A stretch of DNA of 64,000 nucleotides from Aphodovivens sp036306585 (GTDB lineage Bacteria; Actinomycetota; Coriobacteriia; Coriobacteriales; Eggerthellaceae): the NCBI GenBank assembly GCA_036306585.1, contig JAXJZF010000005.1, forward strand, positions 372,001 to 436,000, given 5' to 3'. The notes under the pieces were generated by a model. That model searched no databases and had not been told where the DNA came from. It was given only the letters and a program-made list of their open reading frames with translations. Shown here in pieces: positions 35,335-43,966 of this stretch; within the stretch, counting starts at the first letter, position 1; the number at the start of each line of letters is the position of its first letter. Both the position numbers and the translations under genes were made by a program.

Positions 35335-36618
35335 CTAGTCTTCGACGGTGCAGCGTTTGAGGGTGGCGCCCAGCGAGGCGAGCTTGCCGACGTAGTTCTC
35401 ATAGCCGCGGTCGATGTGCTTGAGGTTGTGGACGCGCGTCTCGCCCTCGGCGACGATGCCCGCAAGCACCAGGGCTGCTCCGGCGCGCAAGTCGGTGGAC
35501 GACACGTCGGCCCCTTGTAGGGCGGGCACGCCCTCGACCAAGGCATGATGGTCCTCGATGGTGATGTCGGCGCCCATGCGCGCCAGCTCGCTGGCGAACA
35601 TGAAACGGTTCTCGAACACGTTCTCGGTGATGATCGAGGTGCCATCGGCGAGCGAGGCAAGCAGCATGAACTGCGCCTGCAGGTCGGTGGGGAAGCCGGG
35701 GTGAGGAAGCGTCTGGATATCGGCGGGCGCGATGGGGCGCGTGCGCGACACGCGGATCCAGTCGTCGCCGTGCTCGATGTCGCAGCCCATTGCCGACAGC
35801 TTCATCAGCGCCATGCGCAGGTAGCTGGGGTCGATGCCCTGCACGGTCACCGGTCCGCCGGTGAGCGCGCCGCCCACCAAGAACGTCCCCGCCTCGATGC
35901 GATCGCCTACGGTGGTGTGTTCGCAGGGGTGCAGCTCGCTTGCGGGCACGCCGTCGACCTCGATGACGGAGGATCCCGCGCCGCTCACCTTGGCGCCCAT
36001 GCCGATGAGCATGTTTGCCAGGTCGACGATCTCGGGCTCGCGCGCGGCATTCTCGATGATGGTGTGGCCCTCGGCGGCGACGGACGCCATCAGCATGTTC
36101 TCGGTGGCGCCGACGCTGGGGAAATCCAGCACGATGTCGGCCCCGTGAAGCCCGTGGGGCGTGGTGGCGTGCAGGAAGCCATGCTTGACCTCGAAGCTCA
36201 CGCCCAGCGCCTCCAGGCCGATGAGGTGCATGTCGATGGGGCGCGCGCCGATCTGGCAGCCGCCCGGCATGGCGACGCGCGCCTCGCCAAAGCGTCCCAC
36301 GAGCGGCCCGAGCACCGAAATGCTCGCGCGCATCTTGGAAACCAGCTCGTAGGGGGTCTCCCATTTGTCGACGGCGGCGGTATCGACGACGAGCGTGCGC
36401 CCGTCGTCGCCACCGCGCTCGACGGTTGCCCCCAAGCGGCGCATGACCTCCTCCATCACGGCGATGTCGGAGATATGGGGGACGTTGTGGATGACGCTGC
36501 GCCCGCGGCCCAGCAGCGCGGCGGGCATGAGTTTCAGCGCGGAATTCTTGGCACCGGAAACCCGCACCTCGCCAGCGAGCGTGCAGGTCCCTTCAACGAT
36601 GATGATCTCTTCAGGCAT
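35335..36618 (-). CDS. murA: UDP-N-acetylglucosamine 1-carboxyvinyltransferase
   Basis: 427-residue MurA, first committed step of peptidoglycan synthesis (enolpyruvyl transfer from PEP to UDP-GlcNAc). The N-terminal SGAKNSALKL and the active-site loop MPGGCQIGARPIDMHL with Cys121 are visible. This is the residue attacked by fosfomycin, so the enzyme should be of the sensitive Cys type. FPTDLQAQFMLLASLADG and FENRFMFASEL follow. AAGGGAACC precedes the ATG, and a TATAAT reading on the minus strand (complement of 36646-36651) could be its -10. The LCP-like gene follows in the same transcript. Confidence 0.97.
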   Translation of the reverse strand: MPEEIIIVEGTCTLAGEVRVSGAKNSALKLMPAALLGRGRSVIHNVPHISDIAVMEEVMRRLGATVERGGDDGRTLVVDTAAVDKWETPYELVSKMRASISVLGPLVGRFGEARVAMPGGCQIGARPIDMHLIGLEALGVSFEVKHGFLHATTPHGLHGADIVLDFPSVGATENMLMASVAAEGHTIIENAAREPEIVDLANMLIGMGAKVSGAGSSVIEVDGVPASELHPCEHTTVGDRIEAGTFLVGGALTGGPVTVQGIDPSYLRMALMKLSAMGCDIEHGDDWIRVSRTRPIAPADIQTLPHPGFPTDLQAQFMLLASLADGTSIITENVFENRFMFASELARMGADITIEDHHALVEGVPALQGADVSSTDLRAGAALVLAGIVAEGETRVHNLKHIDRGYENYVGKLASLGATLKRCTVED

Positions 36619-36798
36619 ATAGGGTTCCCTTTCTATGGTCCCTACATTATACGAATCGTGCGGCGCGGCGCCTGCGATCCCTCATCTTCGCGGTCAACTT
36701 TCACGCCGAAAGCAGAACCGGACGCCTTGGTCGACGCCTCCTTTCCAAGCGCTGGCGAAGTGGTAGAATCTTCTGCGTTTTTTGAGGAAATGAGGGAA

Positions 36799-38226
36799 AT
36801 GGTGAATACAGACAACGCATCTTCTGCCGAAGCGCCCGCAAAGCGCGAGCATTTCGCGTCGCGCATCGGCTTCATCTTGGTGGCTGCCGGCTGCGCCATC
36901 GGCTTGGGCAACGTGTGGCGCTTCCCCTATATCACCGGCGAGTACGGCGGAGGCGCTTTCGTGCTGCTGTATCTGATCTTCCTGGTCATCTTGGGCCTGC
37001 CGGTGATGGTGATGGAGTTCGCCGTGGGCCGCGCCAGCCAGAAAAGCTGCGCGCAGTGCTTCGATGTCCTGGAGCCCAAGCGTCGCTTCCACTGGTTTTC
37101 CTGGTGGGGCTACATCGGCTGCATGATCCTCATGATGTTCTACACCACCGTTGCCGGATGGATGGTTGCCTACATTCCCAAGATGGCCTCGGGCATGTTC
37201 GACGGCGCTTCGGCGGAAGCCACGGGCGCGGCGTTCAATATCATGCTGGCAAACCCCGGCGAGGTTATCGGCTGGATGCTGGTGGCGGTGTTCATCGGCT
37301 TCGTTATCTGCGCCATGGGCCTGCAGAAGGGCGTCGAGCGCATCACCAAATGGATGATGGCCATCCTGTTCGTGGCAATGATCGCGCTGTGCATTCGCGC
37401 CATGACGCTTCCCGGAGCGGGCGAGGGCATCGCCTTCTACTTGGTGCCCGATTTCAGCCGCATGTTCGCTGGCGGCTGGGCCACGTTCGGCGAGGCGGTG
37501 TACGCCGCCATGGGCCAGGCGTTCTTCAGCCTGTCGCTTGGCATCGCGGCCATGGAGATCTTCGGCTCAAAGGTGGGCCGCGAGCGCAGTCTCACCGGCG
37601 AGGCCGTCAACGTTACGCTGCTCAACACGCTGGTGGCCATCCTGGCGGGCCTCATCATCTTCCCTGCCTGTTTCGCCTACGGCGTCACGCCCGACTCCGG
37701 TCCGTCGCTGGTGTTCGCCACGCTGCCCGTGGTGTTCGGCCAAATGCCGTTGGGCAACATCTGGGGCGCGCTGTTCTTCGTGTTCATGAGCTTCGCCGCG
37801 CTGTCCACCGTCATCGCGGTGTTCGAGAACCTCATCAGCTTCTCCATGGACAAATGGGGCATGTCGCGTCTGCGCGCGGTCGCCGTCAACGGCGTGTTGG
37901 TGATCATCCTCAGCCTACCGTGCGCGCTGGGTTTCAACGTGCTTTCGGGCGTGACCATCCCCGGCATCGGCGACATCCAGACCATCGAGGACTTCATCGT
38001 GTCCAACAACATGCTGCCGCTCGGCTCGCTGGTGTTCGTGCTGTTCTGCACGTGCCGCTACGGCTGGGGCTGGGACAAGTTCCTGGCTGAAGCCGACGCC
38101 GGCGTGGGCATGAAGTTTCCGGCGAAAACGCGCCTGTGGGTGAAGTACGGCATCCCGGTGCTCATCCTCATCATCTTCGTGATGGGCTACGCACCGAAGG
38201 TGAGCGCCTGGTTGGGGCTTGCCTGA
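36799..38226 (+). CDS. sodium-dependent transporter, neurotransmitter:sodium symporter (SNF) family
   Basis: 475-residue LeuT-fold symporter with about 11-12 membrane helices. The helix-1 sodium/substrate signature is clear: GCAIGLGNVWRFPYITGEYGGGAF. Helix 2 (GLPVMVMEFAVGRASQ) and helix 6 with ISFSMDKWG are also present. It imports an amino acid or related compound with Na+; bacterial members such as TnaT, MhsT and LeuT differ in substrate and the sequence does not decide. The start at 36799 fits GAGGAAATGAGGG spacing better than the ATG at 36790. It is divergent from murA. Confidence 0.92.
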   Translation: MVNTDNASSAEAPAKREHFASRIGFILVAAGCAIGLGNVWRFPYITGEYGGGAFVLLYLIFLVILGLPVMVMEFAVGRASQKSCAQCFDVLEPKRRFHWFSWWGYIGCMILMMFYTTVAGWMVAYIPKMASGMFDGASAEATGAAFNIMLANPGEVIGWMLVAVFIGFVICAMGLQKGVERITKWMMAILFVAMIALCIRAMTLPGAGEGIAFYLVPDFSRMFAGGWATFGEAVYAAMGQAFFSLSLGIAAMEIFGSKVGRERSLTGEAVNVTLLNTLVAILAGLIIFPACFAYGVTPDSGPSLVFATLPVVFGQMPLGNIWGALFFVFMSFAALSTVIAVFENLISFSMDKWGMSRLRAVAVNGVLVIILSLPCALGFNVLSGVTIPGIGDIQTIEDFIVSNNMLPLGSLVFVLFCTCRYGWGWDKFLAEADAGVGMKFPAKTRLWVKYGIPVLILIIFVMGYAPKVSAWLGLA

Positions 38227-38359
38227 CGCTAGAGAGTGGATGCGTCGCGCCGTCAGGCGCTGTATCGGGAAGGGCGGGAAAGGGCGAGGCGGCGCGTCCC
38301 CGCCCTTCTGCTACAATGGCCGGAAAGGGCGGGTCTTCGACCGGCGAAGGGAGGACCGG

Positions 38360-38575
38360 ATGGGCAAGGCGTCGTGTCCTGCATGCGGTGCGCACGATCT
38401 GGACGTGTGCCGCTATGACACCATGCTCGTGGTGCGCTCCGACCTCGCGCTGTTCACGCTCACTTGCCCCTCATGCGGAACATCGGTTTCCACGCTGCAG
38501 CGCATCCCCTTGCAGCTGCGCGAGGAGGTTCGCTTCGCCGCCATCGAGGTGGATGCGGGTATGATGGGACGCTGA
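38360..38575 (+). CDS. small zinc-ribbon protein
   Basis: 71-residue protein with two C-x2-C knuckles, CPACGAHDLDVC and LTCPSCGTSV, separated by about 30 residues: a single zinc ribbon. The C-terminal part is acidic and helical. No specific family is recognised. GAAGGGAGGA just upstream gives a strong start, so it is likely real. It stands alone between the symporter and lgt, 82 bases before the latter, and may be co-transcribed with it. Confidence 0.7.
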   Translation: MGKASCPACGAHDLDVCRYDTMLVVRSDLALFTLTCPSCGTSVSTLQRIPLQLREEVRFAAIEVDAGMMGR

Positions 38576-38657
38576 TTCGGCGGAAACAGGGGAGGAGGCG
38601 CCACGACCGCCCGTGCCTTCTCAGCCCGAAGCTCAGCGGCGGCTTCCAAGGACTCCC

Positions 38658-39491
38658 ATGCTCAACGATATCTTCCAAAGCCTCGACCCGGTGGCATTCT
38701 CCATCGGCCCCGTCGCGGTGCGCTGGTACGGCCTCGCCTACGTGCTCGGTTTCGCGTGCGCGGCGCTCATCGTGTGGCGCATCGCCAAGCGCTGGCGTGT
38801 GCGCGTTAGCGAGGACGCGCTGCTCACCATTATGCTGTGCGCCATCGTCGGCATCATCGTGGGCGGGCGTTTGGGGTACGTGCTAGTGTACGGAGACGGC
38901 TACTACTTCAGCCATCCGCTGGAGATCCTCGCGCTCAACCACGGCGGAATGAGCTTCCATGGCGGACTCATAGGCGCGCTGCTTGCAGGCATCGTGGCGG
39001 CCAAGTTCACCGGCATCCCGTATCTGACGCTCGCAGACATCGGCTGCATCGCCGCGCCGCTGGGGCTTCTGTTCGGTCGGCTGGCGAACTTCGTTAACGG
39101 CGAGCTGTGGGGCGCGCCCACCGACCTTCCCTGGGGAGTGGTGTTCGGAGGAGCTGCGGGCAACATGCCGCGGCATCCCTCGCAGCTTTACGAGGCGCTG
39201 CTGGAAGGCGTCGTTATCTTCTGCGTGCTGTTCGCGCTGTCGCGCAAGCTGCCGCCGCGTCCGCGCGGCACGTTTCTGGGCGTGTTCCTCGTCATGTACG
39301 GGGCGTTCCGCTTTCTGGTGGAGTTCGTGCGCGAGCCCGATGTCCAGCTGGGCTACCTGTGGGGAGGTTGGCTGACCATGGGACAGCTGCTCTCGCTTCC
39401 CTTGGTCGTCGTGGGCGTTTGCGTGCTGATTCATGCCGTTCGCGCGAAAAAGCCGCAGCAGGGTCTTCCTGAAATGGCACAAATAAAGTAA
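38658..39491 (+). CDS. lgt: prolipoprotein diacylglyceryl transferase
   Basis: 277-residue seven-helix membrane enzyme that moves diacylglycerol from phosphatidylglycerol to the lipobox cysteine of prolipoproteins. The Lgt signature GRLANFVNGELWGAPTDLPW and the HGGMSFHGGLIGA segment are intact, with PRHPSQLYEALLEG and the arginine-bearing FVREPDVQLGYLWGGWLTMG. A GTG at 38613 is in frame, but the ATG at 38658 (AAGGA upstream) matches the family N-terminus. 139 bases follow before the desulfoferrodoxin gene. Confidence 0.96.
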   Translation: MLNDIFQSLDPVAFSIGPVAVRWYGLAYVLGFACAALIVWRIAKRWRVRVSEDALLTIMLCAIVGIIVGGRLGYVLVYGDGYYFSHPLEILALNHGGMSFHGGLIGALLAGIVAAKFTGIPYLTLADIGCIAAPLGLLFGRLANFVNGELWGAPTDLPWGVVFGGAAGNMPRHPSQLYEALLEGVVIFCVLFALSRKLPPRPRGTFLGVFLVMYGAFRFLVEFVREPDVQLGYLWGGWLTMGQLLSLPLVVVGVCVLIHAVRAKKPQQGLPEMAQIK

Positions 39492-39629
39492 CATATGGAC
39501 ATCCGCACAGCGACGTGCCGAATCCGTAACGGCACGGCAGATGCCGGCCGGCGCGCCGCCTGCGGTGATACCATAGGTCCGATGCGGCGGGCATCCGCCT
39601 GCCGTGCAATAAGAGAAGAGGGGTTTCCC

Positions 39630-40010
39630 ATGGATGTCACGTTCTACAAATGCGCCCATTGCGGCAACGTCGCGATCAAGCCCTGGGATGCCGGCGTTCC
39701 GCTGGTGTGCTGCGGCGAGAAGATGGAGGCGCTGGTCGCCAACACCACCGACGCCGCTACCGAGAAGCACGTTCCCGTGGTTTCCGTCGACGGCTCCAAC
39801 GTGCATGTCGAGGTTGGAAGCACGCTGCATCCCATGACCGAAGAGCATCTCATCGCCTTCGTCGTCCTGGTCACCGAGAAGGGCTACCAGGTGGCCCAGC
39901 TTACCGCGGCTGACGAGCCCAAGGCCGATTTCGCCGTGGCTGCCGGCGACGCTCCGGTGAAGGTGTACGAGTACTGCAATCTGCACGGACTGTGGGTGGC
40001 CGAGATCTAG
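39630..40010 (+). CDS. dfx: desulfoferrodoxin (superoxide reductase)
   Basis: 126-residue two-domain desulfoferrodoxin that reduces superoxide to peroxide without making oxygen, an anaerobe's oxygen defence. The N-terminal Dx domain has the FeCys4 ligands in YKCAHCGN and VCCGEKM. The neelaredoxin domain has the catalytic site: EKHVPVV (His), GSTLHPMTEEHLIAF (two His) and CNLHGLWVAEI (Cys and His). GAGAAGAGGGG precedes the ATG. A strong structured hairpin follows the stop. No rubredoxin or rubrerythrin gene is next to it. Confidence 0.95.
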   Translation: MDVTFYKCAHCGNVAIKPWDAGVPLVCCGEKMEALVANTTDAATEKHVPVVSVDGSNVHVEVGSTLHPMTEEHLIAFVVLVTEKGYQVAQLTAADEPKADFAVAAGDAPVKVYEYCNLHGLWVAEI

Positions 40011-40043
40011 TTTCGGCCGACTCCGGGCCAGACCGCCCGGAAA

Positions 40044-40100
40044 ACACAGAAGGGGCCCGTCGCGGAAGGCTCAGCCGGAAGCGATGGGCCCCTTCTGTGT
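40044..40100 (+). terminator. large perfect hairpin after dfx
   Basis: A perfect 15-base-pair stem, ACACAGAAGGGGCCC/GGGCCCCTTCTGTGT. Inside is a second helix GTCGC/GCGAT, then a symmetric GGAA/GGAA internal loop and a GGC-TCA-GCC tip. No U-run follows. The tandem sheared-GA arrangement suggests a defined RNA fold rather than only a stop signal. A smaller hairpin (CCGGGC/GCCCGG) precedes it. Confidence 0.6.
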
Positions 40101-40130
40101 GGAATGCGCGCAGGCGGGCCAACTGCCCTC

Positions 40131-40173
40131 TTTACATTCAGCGGGGCGGTGGTACTATAGACAAGCTTGTCTA
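40131..40173 (+). promoter_or_regulatory. rpmE promoter with 16-base operator palindrome
   Basis: TTTACA (40131-40136), 16 bases, TACTAT (40153-40158). A perfect palindrome TAGACAAGCTTGTCTA (40158-40173) covers the predicted start site. Position and symmetry suggest a repressor operator. Zinc control (Zur) of a zinc-type L31 is one possibility; the sequence does not prove it. Confidence 0.6.
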
Positions 40174-40214
40174 GCCTTGGTCGGAAACCAAGGCGCCTGA
40201 AAAGGAGAACCATC

Positions 40215-40673
40215 ATGAAAAAAGGGATCCATCCCGACTACGTCGAGTGCACCGTCAAGTGCAGCTGCGGCAACACCTTCGTCACCCGTTCGACGAAGCC
40301 TGAGCTGAAGATCGACATCTGCAACGCCTGCCATCCGTTCTACACCGGCACGCAGAAGCTGATCGACACCGGCGGACGCGTCCAGCGCTTTGCCGATAAG
40401 TTCGGCAGCGCAAAGGAGCGCGTGGCCGAGCGCGAGGCCGCCAAGAAGGCTGCCAAGGCCGCTGCTAACGCCGAGCGCGAGGCTGCCAAGAAGGCAGAGC
40501 GCGAGGCCAAGGCCGCCGAGAAGGCCAAGCGTGCCGCCGAGTACGCCAAGAAGGCCGAGGCTGAGGCTGCAAAGGCCGAGGCTGCCGAGGCCGAAACCGA
40601 GGCTGTCGAGGCTGCCGCCGAAGAGGCCGCTGCCGAGGCTGATGCTCCTGCCGAGGAGGCTGCCGCCGAATAG
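40215..40673 (+). CDS. rpmE: 50S ribosomal protein L31 (zinc form) with long charged C-terminal tail
   Basis: 152 residues: a complete type-1 L31 (about 1-70) followed by about 80 residues of Ala/Lys/Glu/Arg repeats, likely one long helix or coiled coil that turns from basic to acidic. L31 bridges the ribosomal subunits. The zinc ligands are Cys in CTVKCSCGN and CNACHPFY, so this is the zinc-bearing form. L31 is normally 65-85 residues, which makes the tail unusual. It starts at AAGGAGAACC-ATC-ATG and ends before a strong terminator. Confidence 0.93.
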   Translation: MKKGIHPDYVECTVKCSCGNTFVTRSTKPELKIDICNACHPFYTGTQKLIDTGGRVQRFADKFGSAKERVAEREAAKKAAKAAANAEREAAKKAEREAKAAEKAKRAAEYAKKAEAEAAKAEAAEAETEAVEAAAEEAAAEADAPAEEAAAE

Positions 40674-40704
40674 CGTGCAGCGTTGAAAGCACTTGCTTTG
40701 AAAA

Positions 40705-40734
40705 CGAGGGCGTCCGGGTAACCGGGCGCCCTCG
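40705..40734 (+). terminator. terminator after rpmE
   Basis: Stem CGAGGGCGTCCGG / CCGGGCGCCCTCG (one wobble pair) around a 4-base loop, preceded by AAAA. The T-run is interrupted. Confidence 0.7.
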
Positions 40735-41163
40735 TCGCGTGCTAGCACCGCTTCCCTTCGCTTCCTTCTATCGGGGCGTTCCCACCTAGAGGCCGCTGCG
40801 CCATTCTACGGTCGCGTTCCTGTCCGGCGACTGCGGCTCCGTCCGACGGTCTCAACCTCGTCCAGCTGCCGTGGCTCCGTGTACGCGTCGTCGCGCCCCG
40901 CGGTTACATCCGCACGTGCCGCCGCCTCCCGACGGGCTCCTTGACTATCGCCGGATTCCGGCGTATCACAGTAGCCAACTCCCTTACATATGCGAGCAAC
41001 CCGACGGCGCATCGCGCAGGCCGGCCGGATAGCGTCGCGCTGGGAACGGAGGAGAGGAAGCCCCGTCATGGTGCCTGTGCGGCTCGAACCCGGGAATTCC
41101 CGCCTACCGCAGCGTTTTCCCGCTCGCATGACAGGGGTTGTGCGTCACAACAGGAGGGAAGAT
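40735..41163 (+). promoter_or_regulatory. long leader/promoter region before the DUF6198 gene
   Basis: 429 bases without a gene. A good promoter candidate is TTGACT (40941-40946), 17 bases, TATCAC (40964-40969). It implies a leader of about 185 bases with several GC-rich dyads. AGGAGGG at 41152-41158 is the ribosome site for a TTG start at 41164. Confidence 0.55.
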
Positions 41164-41841
41164 TTGGATAAGAGGAAGGTCAACCGCGTAGTCTGGTTCG
41201 TCGTGGGGGTCGTGCTCAGTTCGTTCGGCATCGCTCTCATCACGAAGGCGGCATGGGGCACATCGCCCGTGTCCACCATACCCTATGTGCTCAGCGACAG
41301 GTTCCCGCTCACTTACGGCGAGTTCACCTTCATCTGCAATACCTTGTTCGTGGTGGGGCAGTTCATCCTGCTCGGGCGCGAGCTCCGCGCCATCCAGTGG
41401 CTCCAGATGGGCGTGAACGTGGTGTTCAGCCTGGGTATCGACGCCAGCATGGCGCTGCTGTTCTGGGTTCCCGAAGGAATTATCCCGGTGGACATCGCGC
41501 TGGTGGTGCTGGGCTGCTGCTCGCTTGCGTTCGGCATCAGCCTGGAGGTGGCATCGAACGTCCTGTTCGTGCCGGGTGACGGCATGGCCCGCGCCATCGC
41601 CATCCGCCTCAACGCCGATTTCGGCAAAGTGAAGGTGTGCTTCGACGTGTCGCTGGTGCTCATTGCGGCGCTGCTGTCGCTGATCTTTTTCTTCCATTTG
41701 GACGGCTTGGGGCTGGGCACCATCATCTCGGCGCTGGCGGTCGGGCGCTTGGTGACGATCTTCACCATGCATGTGCCGCTGGTGTCCTATGTGGCCAAGC
41801 TGAAGGAGCGCCCCGTTGAAACCGCGCAGGCGGAAGCGTAG
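41164..41841 (+). CDS. YczE/DUF6198-type membrane protein
   Basis: 225-residue five- to six-helix membrane protein. The opening after the first helix, ALITKAAWGTSPVSTIPYVL, and the LEVASNVLFVPGDGMARAIA segment match the YczE/DUF6198 group of uncharacterised bacterial membrane proteins. I chose the TTG at 41164 because AGGAGGG lies 5 bases upstream and translation then begins just before helix 1. The upstream ATG at 41129 has no ribosome site. The function is unknown. It converges on the EamA transporter gene, whose stop is 18 bases away. Confidence 0.75.
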   Translation: MDKRKVNRVVWFVVGVVLSSFGIALITKAAWGTSPVSTIPYVLSDRFPLTYGEFTFICNTLFVVGQFILLGRELRAIQWLQMGVNVVFSLGIDASMALLFWVPEGIIPVDIALVVLGCCSLAFGISLEVASNVLFVPGDGMARAIAIRLNADFGKVKVCFDVSLVLIAALLSLIFFFHLDGLGLGTIISALAVGRLVTIFTMHVPLVSYVAKLKERPVETAQAEA

Positions 41842-41859
41842 GAGGGCGCTGCGCGGGGG

Positions 41860-42867
41860 CTACGCGAGCTTGCGGGAGCTTTCCGGTGCCGCCGGCACCT
41901 CGGTGCGCTTCCCAATGATGCGCTTTGCCGCTTTTGATCCCGAAAGCTCGCCGAATGCCGCGCCGCCCACGATGAGAGCCGCTCCAGCGATCTGCGCCGG
42001 CCCCATGGGCTCGCCGAGGATGAGGGCGGAGAGCGCTACTGCGGAAAGCGGTTCCAGATAGCCGCAGATGGCAACCGTTTGCACGGGTAAGCGCCCGATG
42101 GATGTGAAGTACATGAGGCACCCCAAACCGGTGTTGACGACGCCAAGCATCAGCAGCGGGGCGATGTCGCCTGCGCTCACGGGGATGGCGAGCGCCGTGG
42201 GGCCTTGCGTGATGGCGAGGAAGCCGGCGGACACCAGGAAACCCGCCGCCAGTTGGACGAATGTGCCCCTGATGCCGGAATCGCCGCGCTGGGGGCAGGC
42301 GAGCGCAGCCTTTTTGCTACAGATGACCATGGCCGCATACAGAACAGCCGATGCTGCTCCCAAGAAGATCCCGTGCGGGTCGTTTCCGCCCTCGAGCGCT
42401 TGCGCGCTCACCAAAAACGCCCCGCCAGCGACGGTGGCGAACCCTGCGACCTTCGCCGCGTCCAACTTCTCGCTGAACAGCAAGGGCGAAAGCGCCATCA
42501 CGATGACGGGGCCGCAATAATAGATGAGCGAGGCGGTTCCCACCCCCACCAGTCGATACGCCTCGAACAGGCAGATCCAGCTCGCACCCAGCGCCGCGCC
42601 TGCGCAAAGCTGCAGGGCCAAAGCCGCGTGCTTGCCGGCGGGCGCCGCTTCGATCGCGGCATGCGCACCAACGCCCTCCTCGCTGCGAGCCGTCTTCCTA
42701 CGTCGCGCCAATGCGAGTGCACCCAGCAGCGCGCCTAGGAATAGCGATCCCAAAAGCGTGCGTGCAACGACTATGTCCAAAGAGGGAAGGGCGACCAGCG
42801 CGGCGACGATGCCGTTCGATCCGAACAAGAGCAGCGAGGAAAGGTACACTGCGTACGATTTCCCCAT
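41860..42867 (-). CDS. EamA/DMT-superfamily transporter
   Basis: 335-residue ten-helix drug/metabolite transporter with two EamA repeats: the first ends near EKLDAAKVAGFATVAGGAFLV, the second near GEPMGPAQIAGAALIVGGAAF. A hydrophilic loop of about 25 residues (ARRRKTARSEEG onwards) follows helix 2. The substrate is unknown. Two adjacent ATGs are possible, at 42870 and 42867; AGGAGG spacing favours the second. It is divergent from a LysR regulator with a shared 216-base control region, so it is the likely target of that regulator. Confidence 0.88.
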   Translation of the reverse strand: MGKSYAVYLSSLLLFGSNGIVAALVALPSLDIVVARTLLGSLFLGALLGALALARRRKTARSEEGVGAHAAIEAAPAGKHAALALQLCAGAALGASWICLFEAYRLVGVGTASLIYYCGPVIVMALSPLLFSEKLDAAKVAGFATVAGGAFLVSAQALEGGNDPHGIFLGAASAVLYAAMVICSKKAALACPQRGDSGIRGTFVQLAAGFLVSAGFLAITQGPTALAIPVSAGDIAPLLMLGVVNTGLGCLMYFTSIGRLPVQTVAICGYLEPLSAVALSALILGEPMGPAQIAGAALIVGGAAFGELSGSKAAKRIIGKRTEVPAAPESSRKLA

Positions 42868-43029
42868 CATAGCCTCCTGCGGTCGACGCCCTGCGCATGT
42901 TGAGTAGGGGAAGCGACGGTGGCGCTTGGCAAGCTTGGGGGCTATCGCGCATGCGCCGGACGGGATGGAACCGCCGCTTCCGTTGGAATCAGTGTGCCAC
43001 GCCCCCTTTCATTTCAAAAGCGAATCTTT

Positions 43030-43046
43030 ATCATGGAAAACATGAT
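43030..43046. promoter_or_regulatory. LysR-type operator dyad
   Basis: ATCATG-GAAAA-CATGAT, an interrupted palindrome midway between the divergent transporter and the LysR gene, the usual place for an autoregulatory LysR binding site. The strict T-N11-A consensus is only approximated. Confidence 0.5.
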
Positions 43047-43083
43047 GAAACAGAATGGATAAAGGAAATCTAAAGGAGGCCCC

Positions 43084-43953
43084 ATGCAGGCGCTGCAACG
43101 CTATGAGGCTTTTCTCCAAGCGGCGGACAAGGGCAGCTTCACCCGCGCCGCCGAAGCGATGCAATACACGCAGTCGGGCGTGAGCCGCATGATCGGCGAG
43201 CTCGAGCGGCAATGGGGCCTGCGGCTTCTGGCGCGCAGCAGGGCGGGGGTGCGCCTAACGGCGGAAGGGCGCCAGCTCATCGACCAAGTGCGCCGGGTGT
43301 GCGACGAGCAGCGGCGCCTCGACCAGCTGGTGGCGCAGCTCAACGGGTTGCAGACGGGCCTCATCCGCATCGGCACGCTGTCGAGCATGGCCACCCATTG
43401 GCTTCCTCGCATCGTGCGTGAATTCCAGCAGGATTATCCCAACATCGAATACGAGCTGCTGCTGGGCGACTACCTCGAGATCGAGCAGTGGGTGCTCGAC
43501 GGGCGCGTGGATTGCGCGTTTCTGCGCCTGCCTGCCCATGCGCAGCTGCAGACGAAGTTCCTGGCGCGCGACCGCTTGATGGCCGTGCTGCCGGAAGGCC
43601 ATCCGCTTGCGGGCAGGGAGCGCGTCCCGCTTGCCTGCCTGGCACAGGAGCCGTTCCTGCTGCTGCAGAAGGGCGGCAACGACGAGATCCTGCAGCTGTT
43701 CCGCGCCGAGGGCCTCAGCCCCGACGTCCGCTTCACCACGTGGGACGACTATGCCATCATGTCCATGGCGGAAAACGGGCTGGGCGTGTCCATCCTGCCC
43801 GAGCTCATCCTGCGGCGTTGCCCCTACCGCATCGAGTTGCGCGAGCTCGATCCGCCGGCGTGGCGCGACATCGGCTTGGCGGTGAGGGAGAGGGAGGACC
43901 TTCCTCTTGCGGTCGATCGCTTCCTGCGGTATGTTCCTTCCGCTATCGAATGA
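43084..43953 (+). CDS. LysR-family transcriptional regulator
   Basis: 289-residue LTTR. The N-terminal winged helix is complete: FLQAADKGSFTRAAEAMQYTQ and GVSRMIGELERQWGLRLLAR. It is followed by the linker helix and a periplasmic-binding-like effector domain (GLIRIGTLSSMATHWLPRIV through ILPELILRRCPYRIEL). The effector is unknown. AAAGGAGG precedes the ATG. It is divergent from the EamA transporter at 41860-42867, which it probably controls, and is followed after 13 bases by an RNA methyltransferase gene. Confidence 0.94.
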   Translation: MQALQRYEAFLQAADKGSFTRAAEAMQYTQSGVSRMIGELERQWGLRLLARSRAGVRLTAEGRQLIDQVRRVCDEQRRLDQLVAQLNGLQTGLIRIGTLSSMATHWLPRIVREFQQDYPNIEYELLLGDYLEIEQWVLDGRVDCAFLRLPAHAQLQTKFLARDRLMAVLPEGHPLAGRERVPLACLAQEPFLLLQKGGNDEILQLFRAEGLSPDVRFTTWDDYAIMSMAENGLGVSILPELILRRCPYRIELRELDPPAWRDIGLAVREREDLPLAVDRFLRYVPSAIE

Positions 43954-43966
43954 GGGAGGGGACGGC

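Noticed and set aside
41068..41100. tRNA-like T-arm on the minus strand (GGGTTCGAGCC, followed by CACCA)
   Set aside because: The T-stem does not pair beyond three bases, no acceptor, anticodon or D arm can be built around it, and the plus strand carries a plausible leader for the next gene.
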